Shown here in pieces: positions 26,690 to 36,978 of a DNA stretch of 64,000 nucleotides. Position 1 is the first letter of the stretch, and each line of letters starts with the position of its first letter. The DNA comes from Pisolithus tinctorius (Eukaryota; Basidiomycota; Agaricomycetes; Boletales; Pisolithaceae). Made by a program: the position numbers and the translations under genes. The stretch is taken from assembly GCA_024663395.1 (NCBI GenBank), contig JANFAH010000052.1, positions 372,001-436,000 of the forward strand, in the 5' to 3' direction. Below the pieces are notes generated by a model, which saw only the letters and a list, made by a program, of their open reading frames with translations, did no database searches and had not been told where the DNA came from.

Positions 26690-26722
26690 AGGTAGTCGTC
26701 TTGCGGAAACCACGAACATCAC
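26690..26722 (+). repeat. Left terminal inverted repeat of the Tc1-type element
   Basis: It begins AGGTAGTCGTCTTGCGG directly after a TA. It matches the reverse complement of 29848-29880 at about 30 of 33 positions. The differences are CG here against CA or TG in the right repeat. Confidence 0.85.
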
Positions 26723-27221
26723 GTACCAAAATGTTACATTTGCGTGACAAGGCCAAAAAATTGAAAAACAATCTAACGAGTCCATGAAATGGGAAAATAG
26801 TCAATATGAAGTTTGGAATGAACTAATATACACTGTTTGTATTGAGTAGAATGTAAAGCTGTTGCTTCTGTGAATTGATTTTGAATATTTTTGAGTCCTG
26901 ATTGCACTGAAAAATGTGCCAACTGCTCCATTGAAATCCAGTGGTAGCTGAGACAATGTGCCGACATGCCGTTGCATGCCATGGTACAGCAACTGCTCAT
27001 GGGGAGGCAGAAACGTGCCTGATCAACATGGAGCAACAATCTTGTCAAGGTGCATGAAAGTAAGAAGATCTGATTGGGTGGTGGGGTGGAACAATCAGTC
27101 AGACTTGAACAACAGCAGGAGAACTTACAGGTCAGTTCCTCATCATCAACATGCTGGTTCCTAGTAACACAATCCATCATAGACAAGTGCTGTTAGCCTG
27201 GTCCCCCTGAAGTATAGCAAT

Positions 27222-29675
27222 GTGACTTGTACCATTGATTCTACACTACATCAAGCTGTTTTGAATGAGAGCTTTGCCCCAATGAGCAGTGGCAGTCACT
27301 TACCCACCAAAACACTGCCCTATGACACACAATCCAAGAATGCTGATGTCCCAACTTGTGGTCCCTCTCATGACAGGTCTCTGCAGTATGAAGAGATTCT
27401 GGATGACGAAGATGATCTGGCAGCTACATGCAGTCCTGAATGGTGCAGTCACACAACAACACTACTCAGAGGACCAGACATCTTCAAGGTGGCAGGTGTG
27501 GGAGCTGAAGAAAGAGTCAGGGTGTGGGTGGTGGGGAAAGACTGCTCAATGCTTCTTGAATGTCCATCAGACCCATCCATCAACACAGCCACAATTGTGG
27601 ATGCTCCGATTCACATGTACTGTCAATCTGATGACTCCCACCCCAATTTGGATGATGCCACAGTCACTGAGGATTTGGATGGTAATGCCAAGAGCAGTGA
27701 TGGTGGCAGTAAGGTGCAAGATCCAAATTGAGATGGTGGCAGTGGTGCAGGCAACAGTGGTGATAAGGTGGCTCGCACTTGAGACTACAGCTGGGAGTTG
27801 CGATGTCCCCCCACTGTTGATGCTGCAAAAAATGCATTAGCAGATCTTTGAAAGGTCCTCAGGCCCCAACAGCCAGATAAGATGGGGAATATTCACCCAA
27901 AACTCAGCCATGTCCTTGAACAGAGACTCCAAGCAATGAAAGGCTTTCTCATTGTCTACACAGATGTCAAGAACAAGACTAGGGCCACAGGGGGCCACCA
28001 CTAGACAGCATAAACAGATAGTATAGTGCAACATAGGTTCGTTAGAACCTCATGCACTTAAAACTATGAATAAAAAAAAAATAAAAAAAAGAACAAGACT
28101 AATCTGGTGGGAGGTCAGTGGGGAAAGGCTGCTGTGCAAGTGGCACAATTGATTGAGAAGGGGGAGTGGTTTGCACGATCCCTCTGCCATTGGACAAGGG
28201 AATACATTCATAATTGAGAGGCCCTGCCATTCCATCAACCCAGTAACCAGGTGTCTCGCATTGAAAATGAGGAGCTTGCTGCTGATATCAAGCTCCACCT
28301 GCAAAGTGTTGGAAAATACATATCTGCAGTGGATATCATTCATTACCTTCAAGATCCCATCATCCAACAACAACATAGCTTGGTGAAATCTATTTCATTG
28401 AGAACAGTGCAGCAGTGGCTAGGAAAGCTTGGTTACTGGTGGCAGCACAAGAAAAGTGGCCAATATGTTGATGGACATGAATGCGATGATGTGGTTGAAT
28501 ATTGCCAAAACACATTCTTGCCTATGTGGATGAGTCTTGAGCCTTGCATGCAAACATGGCACCCCCTCTTCCCATCAAGTCATTGTGTGGTTCCATGATG
28601 AATCCACCTTCTATGCCAATGACTGACAGAAAATAAGGTGGGAGCACAAGGATGAGGATGCAATCCCACAGCCTAAAGGGGAAGGCATGTCACTGATGGT
28701 TGCAAACTTTGTTTCAACTGATTATGGGTTCCTTCAATCACAAGATGGGAAGGAGACAGCACAAGTCCTCTTCAAGCCTGGGAAGGCATGGGATGGATAT
28801 TTTTCAAGTGGTGCAATTGTGAAGTGGACCACACATGCTATGGACATCCTCCAGTGAGACTACCCTGAGGAGGAACATGTTTTTGTATTTGACAATGCAA
28901 CCACTCATGTAAAGTGAGCAGATGATGCATTGTCTGCATGGTCAATGCCAAAAAAACCCTCCCAGTCATGGGGGGTTGAGGTTATGGTGGTGGATGCTGA
29001 TGGGAAGCCTGTTTTTGGTCTAGATGGCAAACCAAAGAGGACAAGAGTTCAGATGGCTCCTGCCTGCCTTCGGAATGGGGATCCTCAGCCACTTTATTTT
29101 CCAGAAGGCCACCCAAAAGCTGGTTGGTTCAAGGGCATGGAATGAATTCTTCAGGAGTGAGGCTATGACACCAAAGGCCTTCTCACTGAGTGCAAAGGTT
29201 TCAAGTGCAAGCCAGGCTCTAAGGACTGTTGCTGTCGATGTATTTTATTCAATGAGCCAGACTTCTCAAATGTTGAATCACTGCTTGAGTCACACTGTCA
29301 CCAGCAGGTATTCCAAGTGATATTTTTACCAAAATTTCATTGTGAGCTCAACCCTATTGAGATGTGTTGGGGGTATGCAAAGCAGATTTATCAGGTATAC
29401 CCCCCATCTTCAAAGGAAGCTGATCTCAAGTGCAATGTTATTTCTGCACTTGCTGCAATTCCACTCACTTCAATTCAATGGTAAGCATTGGCACATTCAT
29501 CACAATTTTGGTTTCTGATCCCACACTGCACAACAGCTTTGCTGCATGATCATGCTGCTTTGTTGATGCTTACAGAATTGGTCTTAATGGTGCACAGGCA
29601 GCCTGGGCAGTCAAGAAATACCATGGTCATTGTGTCCTACCTGAGACACTGATGACAGGCCTTGATAAGGCTTAA
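27222..29675 (+). pseudogene. Tc1/mariner-type DDE transposase, decayed
   Basis: One frame runs from 27222 through a hydrophilic N-terminus, a region around PQQPDKMGNIHPKLS, helix-turn-helix-like sequence (SLRTVQQWLGKLGYWW, about 28390-28440), then the DDE core: VWFHDESTFYAND (about 28590-28625), HVFVFDNATTH (about 28875-28910) and CELNPIEMCWGYAK (about 29342-29385). After an intron at about 29482 it ends near GLNGAQAAWAVKKYHGH and stops at 29675. At least eight TGA codons interrupt it, each where an arginine codon CGA is expected, for example AND(stop)QKIRW. A one-base frame change lies near 28570. Arg to Cys changes (CCCRC) point to the same CpG decay. The SINE insertion adds 120 bp, so it does not shift the frame. 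Confidence 0.8.
27982..28088 (+). mobile_element. 107-bp SINE-like retroposon
   Basis: A 107-bp segment with an A-rich 3' end is flanked by a perfect 13-bp direct repeat, AAGAACAAGACTA, at 27969-27981 and 28089-28101. Removing it together with one repeat copy reconnects the transposase frame (VKNKT to NLVGG), which shows it is an insertion. A stem GGTT-loop-AACC near 28034-28047 is weakly like a tRNA T-arm/B box, but no A box is clear. Long target duplication plus A tail is the signature of LINE-mediated retroposition. Confidence 0.7.
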
Positions 29676-29843
29676 TATTCACTCTCAGAACCAGTTTATT
29701 TTATAGATTAGATTATATCCAGTACTGTCCCTCCCTTACCCCTAATGCAATGCTAAGTACCTGTTTACAACTCCAATACTTCTCTGATACACTTGGCACA
29801 TTGTGGCATGTTGCTCTGATGCCTGTGTCACACCATGTCACAT

Positions 29844-29880
29844 CCATGTGATGTTTGTGGTTTCCACAAGATGACTACCT
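29844..29880 (-). repeat. Right terminal inverted repeat of the Tc1-type element
   Basis: Read on the minus strand it begins AGGTAGTCATCTTGTGG and is followed on the plus strand by TA. It has lost every CpG that the left repeat retains. Confidence 0.85.
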
Positions 29881-29882
29881 TA

Positions 29883-31407
29883 CTAGAATAAGGCCATTTT
29901 GCATGGCAGGCACCTTGTTTACCATGCTCACACTTGTGCTCAATATGCTGCAGAGCTGCTGAGATGCAGAGTACAGTGCTGAGGCCCAAAAGATGATACT
30001 CATGGCTGACCAAAAAAACATCTATGAATTTTGGGCTGGAGTGACCTTGTAAACAAGGTGATAAGTTTTCATTGCAATTATTCCAAAAAAGGAGTTTCTA
30101 TACACAATACTTCGCATTTTCAATATAAATATCAGATGAAATTATACATATTTGACATAATCTGGCAAAAATAAACCATTGTAATTGCTTACAATGTGGC
30201 ACCATCATAATGGGTAAAGTAAATTTTGTGACATAATAAATGCTCATCTGTCAGGTTCCACTCCTTCTTGAATTTGAACAGGCTAATCAACTGGCCTAGC
30301 TATGCCCTGGCATGAACTCATCTTGGCAAGGCTTCCCTGCACCTCCATTTTCCTCTTCTTATGAAGTCATTAAATGTCTCATGGAAACTCATGAGAATAA
30401 GTTGCCAACAAGATGTGCATGCACACCATAAGGTAAACCTGGAGTTCACATCATAGCAAGTGGTATGTAAAATCATCACCCCTTAGCCAGCCAAAACTGC
30501 TGTCCCTGAAGGGCATTCCCAAAATGTTGACCTTTGAGGTCAGCATGCAGGCAATCACAGCCAAACCAAGACTGAACACTTGATCTATGTAGTGCAGACA
30601 TGGGAATGGTGTCTCTATTGAAATCAGCCTCCAAGTAGCAGCAGGTAGCCAGGCTAGCCCCACTATGAGCAATATATGTGATGCTGTATGTGGAAGATCA
30701 GCAAGACTTGTTTCAAGTATGGACATAGCTGGGGTTGCACATGACTGCATATACAGCAAATTAAATTTGTAGCAGTTTTTAAGCATTCCCATTGTCTTCA
30801 GATTTGAATGTGTGAATGATCACTGAGGAAGCAAGATTCTGTTATAAGCCTCACTGGACACTTGCCAATTCTTCCACCACCATTGCTGGCCTGGTACTCA
30901 CCATGGTCCTTTGTTCAGTTGTTTTGTCACCACACTACCACTGCTGGTCATTCATGTGAGTGATGCCATGACTTGTCTTGTAGTTGACCTTGACACCATG
31001 GAGCATCCCTTCATATGAGGTGTATGTGAACACCAGCTGCCAGTGTGCAAGGATGCTCAGACACATTGAGGTCAAGATTAACAATAAGACTGTGAACTGA
31101 AGAAGTTTGTGGGGTTGCAGAGGGAAACCCAGAGAGGAATCTGTAGGGAACCTCAGTAGTCTGTCAAGCTACTGAGGGACTAGGTAAATTTTACTACTGT
31201 ATGTGAGTGCTCTAACAGCTTATGTAAGTGACATGATCACATGACTAAGTCCAAGTATAGACAGGGGTCATTTCACTCCATCATGAACAAGAGTGAGAAA
31301 AAATCTGAGAACAAAGGTGACCATCAGCTTCTGTCAAGTATATCTTTCATGCAGGGCCCCCAGATGAGATCAAACTTAAAATGGATCTTCTGCAGATGCA
31401 CCACATG
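29883..31407. other. CpG-poor repeat debris
   Basis: No coding region recognised. It contains a 105-bp segment (31131-31235) related to 49588-49775 and is otherwise CpG-depleted, AT-leaning sequence typical of old transposon remains. Confidence 0.4.
31131..31235. repeat. Short dispersed repeat, copy 1
   Basis: It starts CTGTAGGGAACCTCAGTAGT and ends with CAGCTTATGTAAG. The same start and end frame a related segment at 49588-49775 inside the copia element. No terminal inverted repeat or target duplication was resolved. Confidence 0.4.
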
Positions 31408-31745
31408 GGAAGTGTTGCATGTTGGGCTGGCAAGCTGTAATTGTGCTGAGAGACCATATTGGGGCTCAGCAAGAGAGGTAAATGTATAGTCCATGGATGA
31501 TGAACAGAATATCTGGTCAGTGCAAGGTGTTCTTGGCATAGACAATGTCATGAACAACTCAGATGGCTATGACACTGACACCAAAAGTGCTGTGCCAGCA
31601 AGGGAAAGAATGAGGGGCACATCATTATTGCAGGAGTGCCCCAACAGTGGGGAGATTTTATTTACAGTACATAATATGGGGGACAGTATTAATTGCCAGT
31701 GTTTTGACCATGCTAGGTCATGGAAGCATCAGGATCAGGAATAAA
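31408..31745 (-). pseudogene. Fossil 5' end of a third GH31 gene (GH31-C)
   Basis: On the minus strand this matches exon 1, intron 1, the start of exon 2 and the immediate promoter of GH31-A/B (13141-13430 and 20063-20400). The exon 2 remnant reads [20 protein letters not shown] against [20 protein letters not shown] in copy A. The promoter part (TTTTATTTACAGTACATAA) resembles copy B more than A. Nearly every CpG of the parent sequence has become TG or CA. The catalytic domain is absent, so this is a truncated relic, separated from the live copies by more than 11 kb. Confidence 0.82.
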
Positions 31746-33409
31746 AGTCAGCAGGCAGTTGAAGATATACAACAATTTGTGCATATTCTAAAACATGGGA
31801 TGTAATGTGTACTTCTTAATCAGATCCATGTTGAAATAGTGGAGAAATATGAGCATTACCTACATGATTGACAGAGATGGAGGCACTGAGGGGATTCAGT
31901 TGGGGCAGAGATAATTTGAGCACAGAAGGCACAGAAGCAAAAAAGTGATTGTTGCCAGAGATCTGAAGACCTACCATGATGGGAGTTTGCATGATGTTGC
32001 AGAGGTCATCAAAAGCCAAATGTAGCAGGCACTCTTTGATAATTAAAAGATCTGATGTACTCATGACTGTTGTTATGCCATGGTCAGGGGTGTTGCCTTT
32101 TTAGGTTGTTGCTTACTTTCATCATGGTCATGTGCCTCATGTGCCTCGTCATGACCTTTGTGTTGGTGCTGGTGTTCAGGCTCCTGTACATACAATGGCA
32201 GCTTGGAGCTTCACCTGGCAACCCATTGATTGCACCTCCTATGTCCTCCACTATGTGACTCATTCCTGTTTGATCCTTTTGTATTTCATATGTTTCACCT
32301 TTCCAACTGCAGTCTGGTCTCTTACTATTGCCTTGATGGTGCAGGTCAGTTTGGCCCTCATTGCTACCCCTACCCCCATCTCTGACTGCTTATGACTCCT
32401 TTCTATTTCATCACTTGTACTACAGATTACTGATTGATTACAGATATGACTGGTATGGTACTCTTTCCCTGAGGTATTTATGTTAGACTGTCCATACCAT
32501 GTATCCTCAGTTTTTTGCTACTTTGCAACTCAGCTGTTTTCTTGATCTTTCCTCACTCCTCTCATTGCAATCCCACTAGAACTTGCTAAACCCAAGGGGA
32601 GACTCTGCTGGAATCATCACAGAAGTTGAGCCATAGGGGTTACAATAAGTTTGGCCTGACAAGTGCCATCTGTGTTGATTGTGCCTAGTCCATTTGATGA
32701 AGTCACCCAGCTTGGAGCATAACAACTGTGTTGTTCAGCTGCTGATCCTGGTCTTGAATGAGCTGGAGCTGCATAGCAGTCCATAGGCATGCTCATATAT
32801 GCATTCATGAGACTTTCCAAGCACCTTAACACCACCAGATGCAAATGAAGGGCTGTGTCAGAAAAAAATCCTGTGAGTGCTGGTGACAAGTCTGAGGGTG
32901 GGGTATATGAAGTCACCATGAGCCCATTGAAAGACTTCACAAAACTACAATTAATGTTACGATACATACTCTGTTTCCTTTTTCTCCTTTTCTTTCATCT
33001 TATCTTATCCTTTTGGACTCAGTCTGGACTCCAGTCTGGACCTCACCTTGCTGTTACCTCATGCCTGCCCTCTAGTACATTCCACTCTACTATGGTGTCA
33101 TCATGACATCACTGTGATGTCACAGATTTCATGTATGCCTCACTGTTACCACATGTACTATAGTATAAGTACCATTGCTCAATCCCCAGACTAGCTCCAA
33201 GCTAGTTCATTTGGGTCTTTGAGATCTAAAGCCACCTGCTTCTAAGCTCATCTCCTCACTTTTCTTCTTTCTCTTCTTTTGGTTCTTGGTGCAAGCCTAC
33301 AACAAACCCTGTTGTTAGGTCTCATCACAATTAACAATCATTGATCTGAGTAAGCCATTGAGCATTGACCTTGCTTAAAGTGCTAGGCTCCACAGGTAGT
33401 GCTTCTGCC
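31746..33409. other. CpG-poor sequence, no gene recognised
   Basis: Short frames only. Sequence from about 33000 is almost free of CpG. A TATAAG motif lies at 33164-33169, followed by pyrimidine-rich sequence leading to the secreted-protein gene at 33410; it resembles an LTR promoter/leader, but no second copy is present in the window. Confidence 0.35.
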
Positions 33410-33788
33410 ATGAAACTACTCAGTCCTGCTGTGTTGAGTGTATGGGTCCTTGGAGCTCAAGCTCAGTGTACAACAACATCAACCAGCTTTGCCTTTGCAA
33501 TGGAAGTCTGGAAAAACTATGATTCTGAAGGCACCCAGATTGAGTGGGTGGGCACCAGTACAGCTTGCAAATGTTTCATCTTGTATGGAGGCTTCTCAGG
33601 CAATGTGTCCTCATTTGTCTTCACCATCAACACACAGCACTTCCTGTCACTTTACTATGGGTCCAGCTGCACAAAGTGAGTCCAAAGACTCATTCACCAG
33701 CAATCATTTGCTCACCTTGCAATGCCTTATAGTGGGTTACAGTGGATGCAACATTATCATTTCAAATGCAAAGATGAACAATGCATAG
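33410..33788 (+). CDS. Candidate small secreted cysteine-containing protein
   Basis: Predicted 103-aa protein from two exons (33410-33675 and 33743-33788, intron 67 nt, GT-AG, frame kept). The N-terminus MKLLSPAVLSVWVLGAQAQ is a good signal peptide (short charged start, hydrophobic core, AQA cleavage-like end). The mature part of about 84 residues has five cysteines, including ACKC and a closing SCTNGC, and is rich in Ser, Thr and aromatic residues. An ATG 15 codons upstream in the same frame (33365) would bury the signal. I know no family for it. Exon 1 has no CpG at all, like the surrounding transposon debris, yet the frame has no stop. It could be an effector-like secreted protein or a chance survivor; expression data are lacking. 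Confidence 0.5.
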
Positions 33789-34028
33789 GAGATGCAATCA
33801 TTCAAGGCATGCTATATCTAAAAATCCTGTTCTGTCATGTCAGAATGTGTCAAGATGTCAAGTCTGGGCCTACTCCAACCAACTCCAATGCTAGATAAGG
33901 TCTGGGGAGAGGTTTGGAAGCAAGTCCAACAGAAAAGAACTGAACTCTGACTGGTGGAGTGTTGGCAGGATAAAGGCAGAGCAGAGTGAGGGCATCAGGT
34001 TTAGCTCATGCACTACCCCCTTGCATGA

Positions 34029-34683
34029 TGTAGGAAAAGTCCAAGTAGCTGTATAATACGAGCTAGATGGCTTAGATAACAACAATAAAAAATGAAGGGA
34101 ACAAATTGCTCATCCCAAGGGATTCTGGACTGTCGAGACTAGAAGGTGAGACCCAGTGCTTTGTAGCGGTAGCGGTTCGTGACGTGTGCAGTGTGGTCCG
34201 CAGAATAGTACTGGTGATGCGAGCGGTGCGAGCGGTATATGTAGTTCGTGCATGGCGGAATGCGAGATGTGCGGTGTAGACAAAGTGTAAAGGAAACTCG
34301 TGGTGACCTTCCGAGTGCCAAAAGGTATCCTTCTGTACCTAAGTACAGGGCTTTATAGTCCGGACAAACCCGGAACCTAAGTAAGACAGGGTACAGTAAG
34401 GGAAAGCCACGCGACAGCGCATACACGGAAGACAGGCCAAGACAGAGGCCGAGGGTATACTACAAGCACTAAAGGAATAGAGGCCGTGATAAGAGAAAGA
34501 GTCCGAGGAAAAACAACAACTGGAGCACAGCAGCTGTGGGTATAGCATTGCATGAGAGGGATTGAGGGCGTGGGAAGGTAGCGTGTGAACAATGGTGAAT
34601 GCGAGAGGGGAGCAGACGTAACAGTAGTCACGGAACGGTTAATGATAGGGGCTTATGCGTCCAGGGAATGCGGATTCCTCACA
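34029..34683 (-). repeat. Gyp1 3' LTR
   Basis: About 655 bp, TGTAGG...CTCACA on the plus strand. It contains a TATA box on the minus strand (CTATAAAG, about 34350). Compared with the other LTR, differences fall almost only at CpG sites. Confidence 0.85.
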
Positions 34684-34724
34684 CCTGCGGGGGACTTAGA
34701 TGCTGACCGTCCCCGGTCAGCCAC
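34684..34724 (-). repeat. Cassette-flanking motif, LTR-proximal copy
   Basis: The plus strand reads CCTGCGGGGGACTTAGATGC then TGACCGTCCCCGGTCAG, next to the 3' LTR. A near copy lies at 36797-36838. It contains a GTCCCC repeat able to form a hairpin and sits where the polypurine tract is expected. Confidence 0.6.
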
Positions 34725-34907
34725 GTGGCATGGAGGACATAAATAGCTTGCCGTGTGGTGATGGCAACAGTGTGGTACCGAGGGTTCGAGAACACTGGTG
34801 AGTTCTGCATAGAAGTGAAGGAAGCATAGAGCCGAGGGATGTGAGAAGGCCATTGAATACCGCATATAGGCGTCTGGACTGATGACATAAGCACCTCATG
34901 GCTGCTA

Positions 34908-34916
34908 AGTATATAA
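34908..34916 (+). promoter_or_regulatory. TATA box of the antisense cassette gene
   Basis: A GTATATAA motif lies about 85 bp upstream of the ATG at 34995 on the plus strand, opposite to Gyp1 transcription. Confidence 0.45.
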
Positions 34917-34994
34917 TTGTTAGTGCACGGCTCAAACCTTTGCATCGATTTGATTCTTTCCTCCCCTCCATCCATTGCATCTAACATTCTCACC

Positions 34995-36098
34995 ATGTCT
35001 GCCAACCATGCCCCCCATCTGTCCCAGCTCATATGCGCAGCTACCCCCGACCCGATCGAAGCGGAGAAGACCGCTTTAAAGGCGAGGTTCATCGTTGCCT
35101 CCGCAGCTCTGGTTGCTGAGGCAAGGTGCCTCCCGGATGACAAGGAGGAGCTGTGGGAGGAGAAGGTCACGTGGATGCACCGATGGGAGGAGAGAACAGT
35201 AAGTGGGCAAGCCGTCTGAGACCCACGGCATTGACTGTCCTCTAGGGGGAGGTGTACCCCATCGTCGAGCACAGGCAAGAACTGGGCATTGACACCAAGA
35301 TAGACGCAGCGGATGGACCTGCTATCGCAGAGGCTGATGAGGCCTACGAGAGGTGGGTGGCCAAGGAGATTGCGTGCAGAAAGGCTGACAAAGACGTGTG
35401 GATGGGCGAGGAGACTGCACAGGCCGTCAGCGAGCAAGATGCGAGTGTCACAGTGCTGGTGGTGACAGAGAAAATGTCGCATGTTGAGGTTGTAGCCTGG
35501 CCAGTTTGAAAGGTGAGTGCACAGTTTGTATGATGTGGTAGCAGCTGACACTGGAGTCCCAAGCAATCGCAGCAGACGGTCGCTGAGAGCAAGGTCGAGG
35601 ACGAGCCAAAGATCATCGTCCCACCTGGTTCTATTCTCCACAAGGTGCCCTGCACATGTTGCCTGGTCAGGAATGCCGCGTGCACGGGTCCTGTCGGCCG
35701 CACATGCAATGGCTGCGTGTGGATGAAGCAAAGGTGTGAGAAGTCAACGAAGGCCACGGGAAAGAGAGCGCAGGCCAGCGCATCGGTTGGTAAGTAATGA
35801 CCCCATCTCGGGAGGTGCAAAGTTAATGGTTCGCAGCCCAGGCCTCGAGAACCGTGAAGGCTGGCCCTTCCAAGAGGGCCATTGATGACTACGACAACGA
35901 CGACAACGACAAGGTGGAAGTGGTCGAGAGCCACACGCGCATGAAAGGGAAGGCACCAGTGTGTAGTCAGCTCAATGCCAAGGTTGCGGCCGACCTCTCA
36001 CAGTCGCTGAGGCTGCGGAGTCACAGGCTGCATATCTTCGCCTGCAGGTGCATGTCAATCAACTCGCCGAAGCTCTGGAGAAGATTGGGGTGGAATAA
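34995..36098 (+). pseudogene. Antisense intron-containing Cys-cluster gene carried in Gyp1
   Basis: A plus-strand gene inside a minus-strand retrotransposon. Exon 1 is 34995-35198 (MSANHAPHLSQLICAATPD). A GT-AG intron to 35245 leads to exon 2 (EVYPIVEHRQELGID...). An intron ending about 35570 leads to exon 3, with a cysteine cluster around PCTCCLVRNAACTGPVGRTC and NGCVWMKQRCEKS, followed by a basic stretch TGKRAQ. A further intron (about 35790-35838) leads to an acidic and charged tail and, in another frame, VHVNQLAEALEKIGVE with a stop at 36098. The pattern CxxC-x6-C-x7-CxxC-x6-C looks like a zinc-binding cluster; I recall similar repeated genes of unknown function in Agaricomycetes. A TGA at the end of exon 2 (position of a likely CGA) and a small frame change near 36047 probably inactivate it. 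Confidence 0.6.
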
Positions 36099-36796
36099 GA
36101 ATGTTTATAGTTAGTTCAGATCTATTGTACCGTCCTATCCGCATGTCAGTGCATACCGCGCTAAATATACCGCTTTGCTTGCTTCTGTGCAAAGTTGCAA
36201 ACGACTGGACATGCTTGAAGATGAGCCACGGGGAAGTGCGGCCGCAGTGAGATATGGTGCGTGGGGTACCACCCGACTTGTCTTCTTTGTGCGACTTTTG
36301 ACTTCTCTCAGTGGTATGTCCTTGTGAAACAATCTTGATGGTAGGGTGTGACGAAACGTTGAAGAGAGAGCGAAGGGACTGTTTATTGGGTAACTGTGAC
36401 GGTCTTTGGGTATTAATTGTAAGGAAACAGAGAATGAACTGAAAGGAAAAAAGACCAAGGGGCGCATGCTGACTGTGCGTTCGAAGAAGAAATGCATGGG
36501 GTGGTTGCAGGTATCCGCGGTATAGAGTGGCCAAAGATGGCATCAGCAAGACTAGTAAGAGAGATAGGAGAGACGTTTTTTTGGCTATATACTTATTCAG
36601 TGTTTTGTTATTTTTCTGGACGGTTTTTGACTTTTTGTTAGCGGTTGTTATGTTTTTGGTGTAGGGACTAGTTATCATTAGAATCACCGGACAAAACCCG
36701 GGGTGGAACAGAGGTCTCCGGATGAAGCCCAGGGTGGAACAGATAAAAGGAGACGAACTATGTCTGATATCGGGTGGATCAAGTGGTATGCTGGTC
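36099..36796. other. 3' part of the Gyp1 cassette, no gene
   Basis: A 298-codon open frame on the minus strand crosses this stretch, but its translation is low-complexity and spans the cassette motif into pol-proximal sequence. I consider it non-coding. Confidence 0.4.
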
Positions 36797-36838
36797 ACCC
36801 CTGCAGGGGACTTTGAATGCTGACTGTCCCCAGTCAGT
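36797..36838 (-). repeat. Cassette-flanking motif, pol-proximal copy
   Basis: The plus strand reads CCTGCAGGGGACTTTGAATG then CTGACTGTCCCCAGTCAG, a near copy of 34684-34724. The two copies bracket a cassette of about 2.1 kb lying between pol and the 3' LTR of Gyp1. Confidence 0.6.
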
Positions 36839-36978
36839 ATGGGAGAAGGAACGAGCATAGTAGAAGAAGCCGCGGGGAGGCGGGCAAGGCCGCAGAAAGA
36901 GGTATGGGTATCGTGGGAGAAGAGGGTATGGGGGAATAGCGCAATGGACAAACTGTGGATACTGGAAAGGACGGATAG

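Larger units (their letters stand above)
26690..29880 (+). mobile_element. Tc1/mariner-superfamily DNA transposon, full length
   Basis: A 3191-bp element bounded by inverted repeats (26690-26722 and 29844-29880) and flanked on both sides by TA (26688-26689, 29881-29882), the target duplication expected for Tc1/mariner. It carries one transposase pseudogene on the plus strand and a 107-bp SINE-like insertion. The inner part has almost no CpG, whereas the outer 90 bp on the genic side still has several. The element edge is therefore also the boundary between the CpG-rich genic arm and the decayed island. Confidence 0.85.

Noticed and set aside
34679..35731. A 350-codon open frame on the minus strand of the Gyp1 cassette
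   Set aside because: It is the shadow of the spliced plus-strand gene at 34995-36098, whose exon boundaries and cysteine motifs are far more protein-like.
36055..36951. A 298-codon open frame on the minus strand
   Set aside because: Low-complexity translation, and it crosses the cassette motif and the pol-proximal border; no domain.
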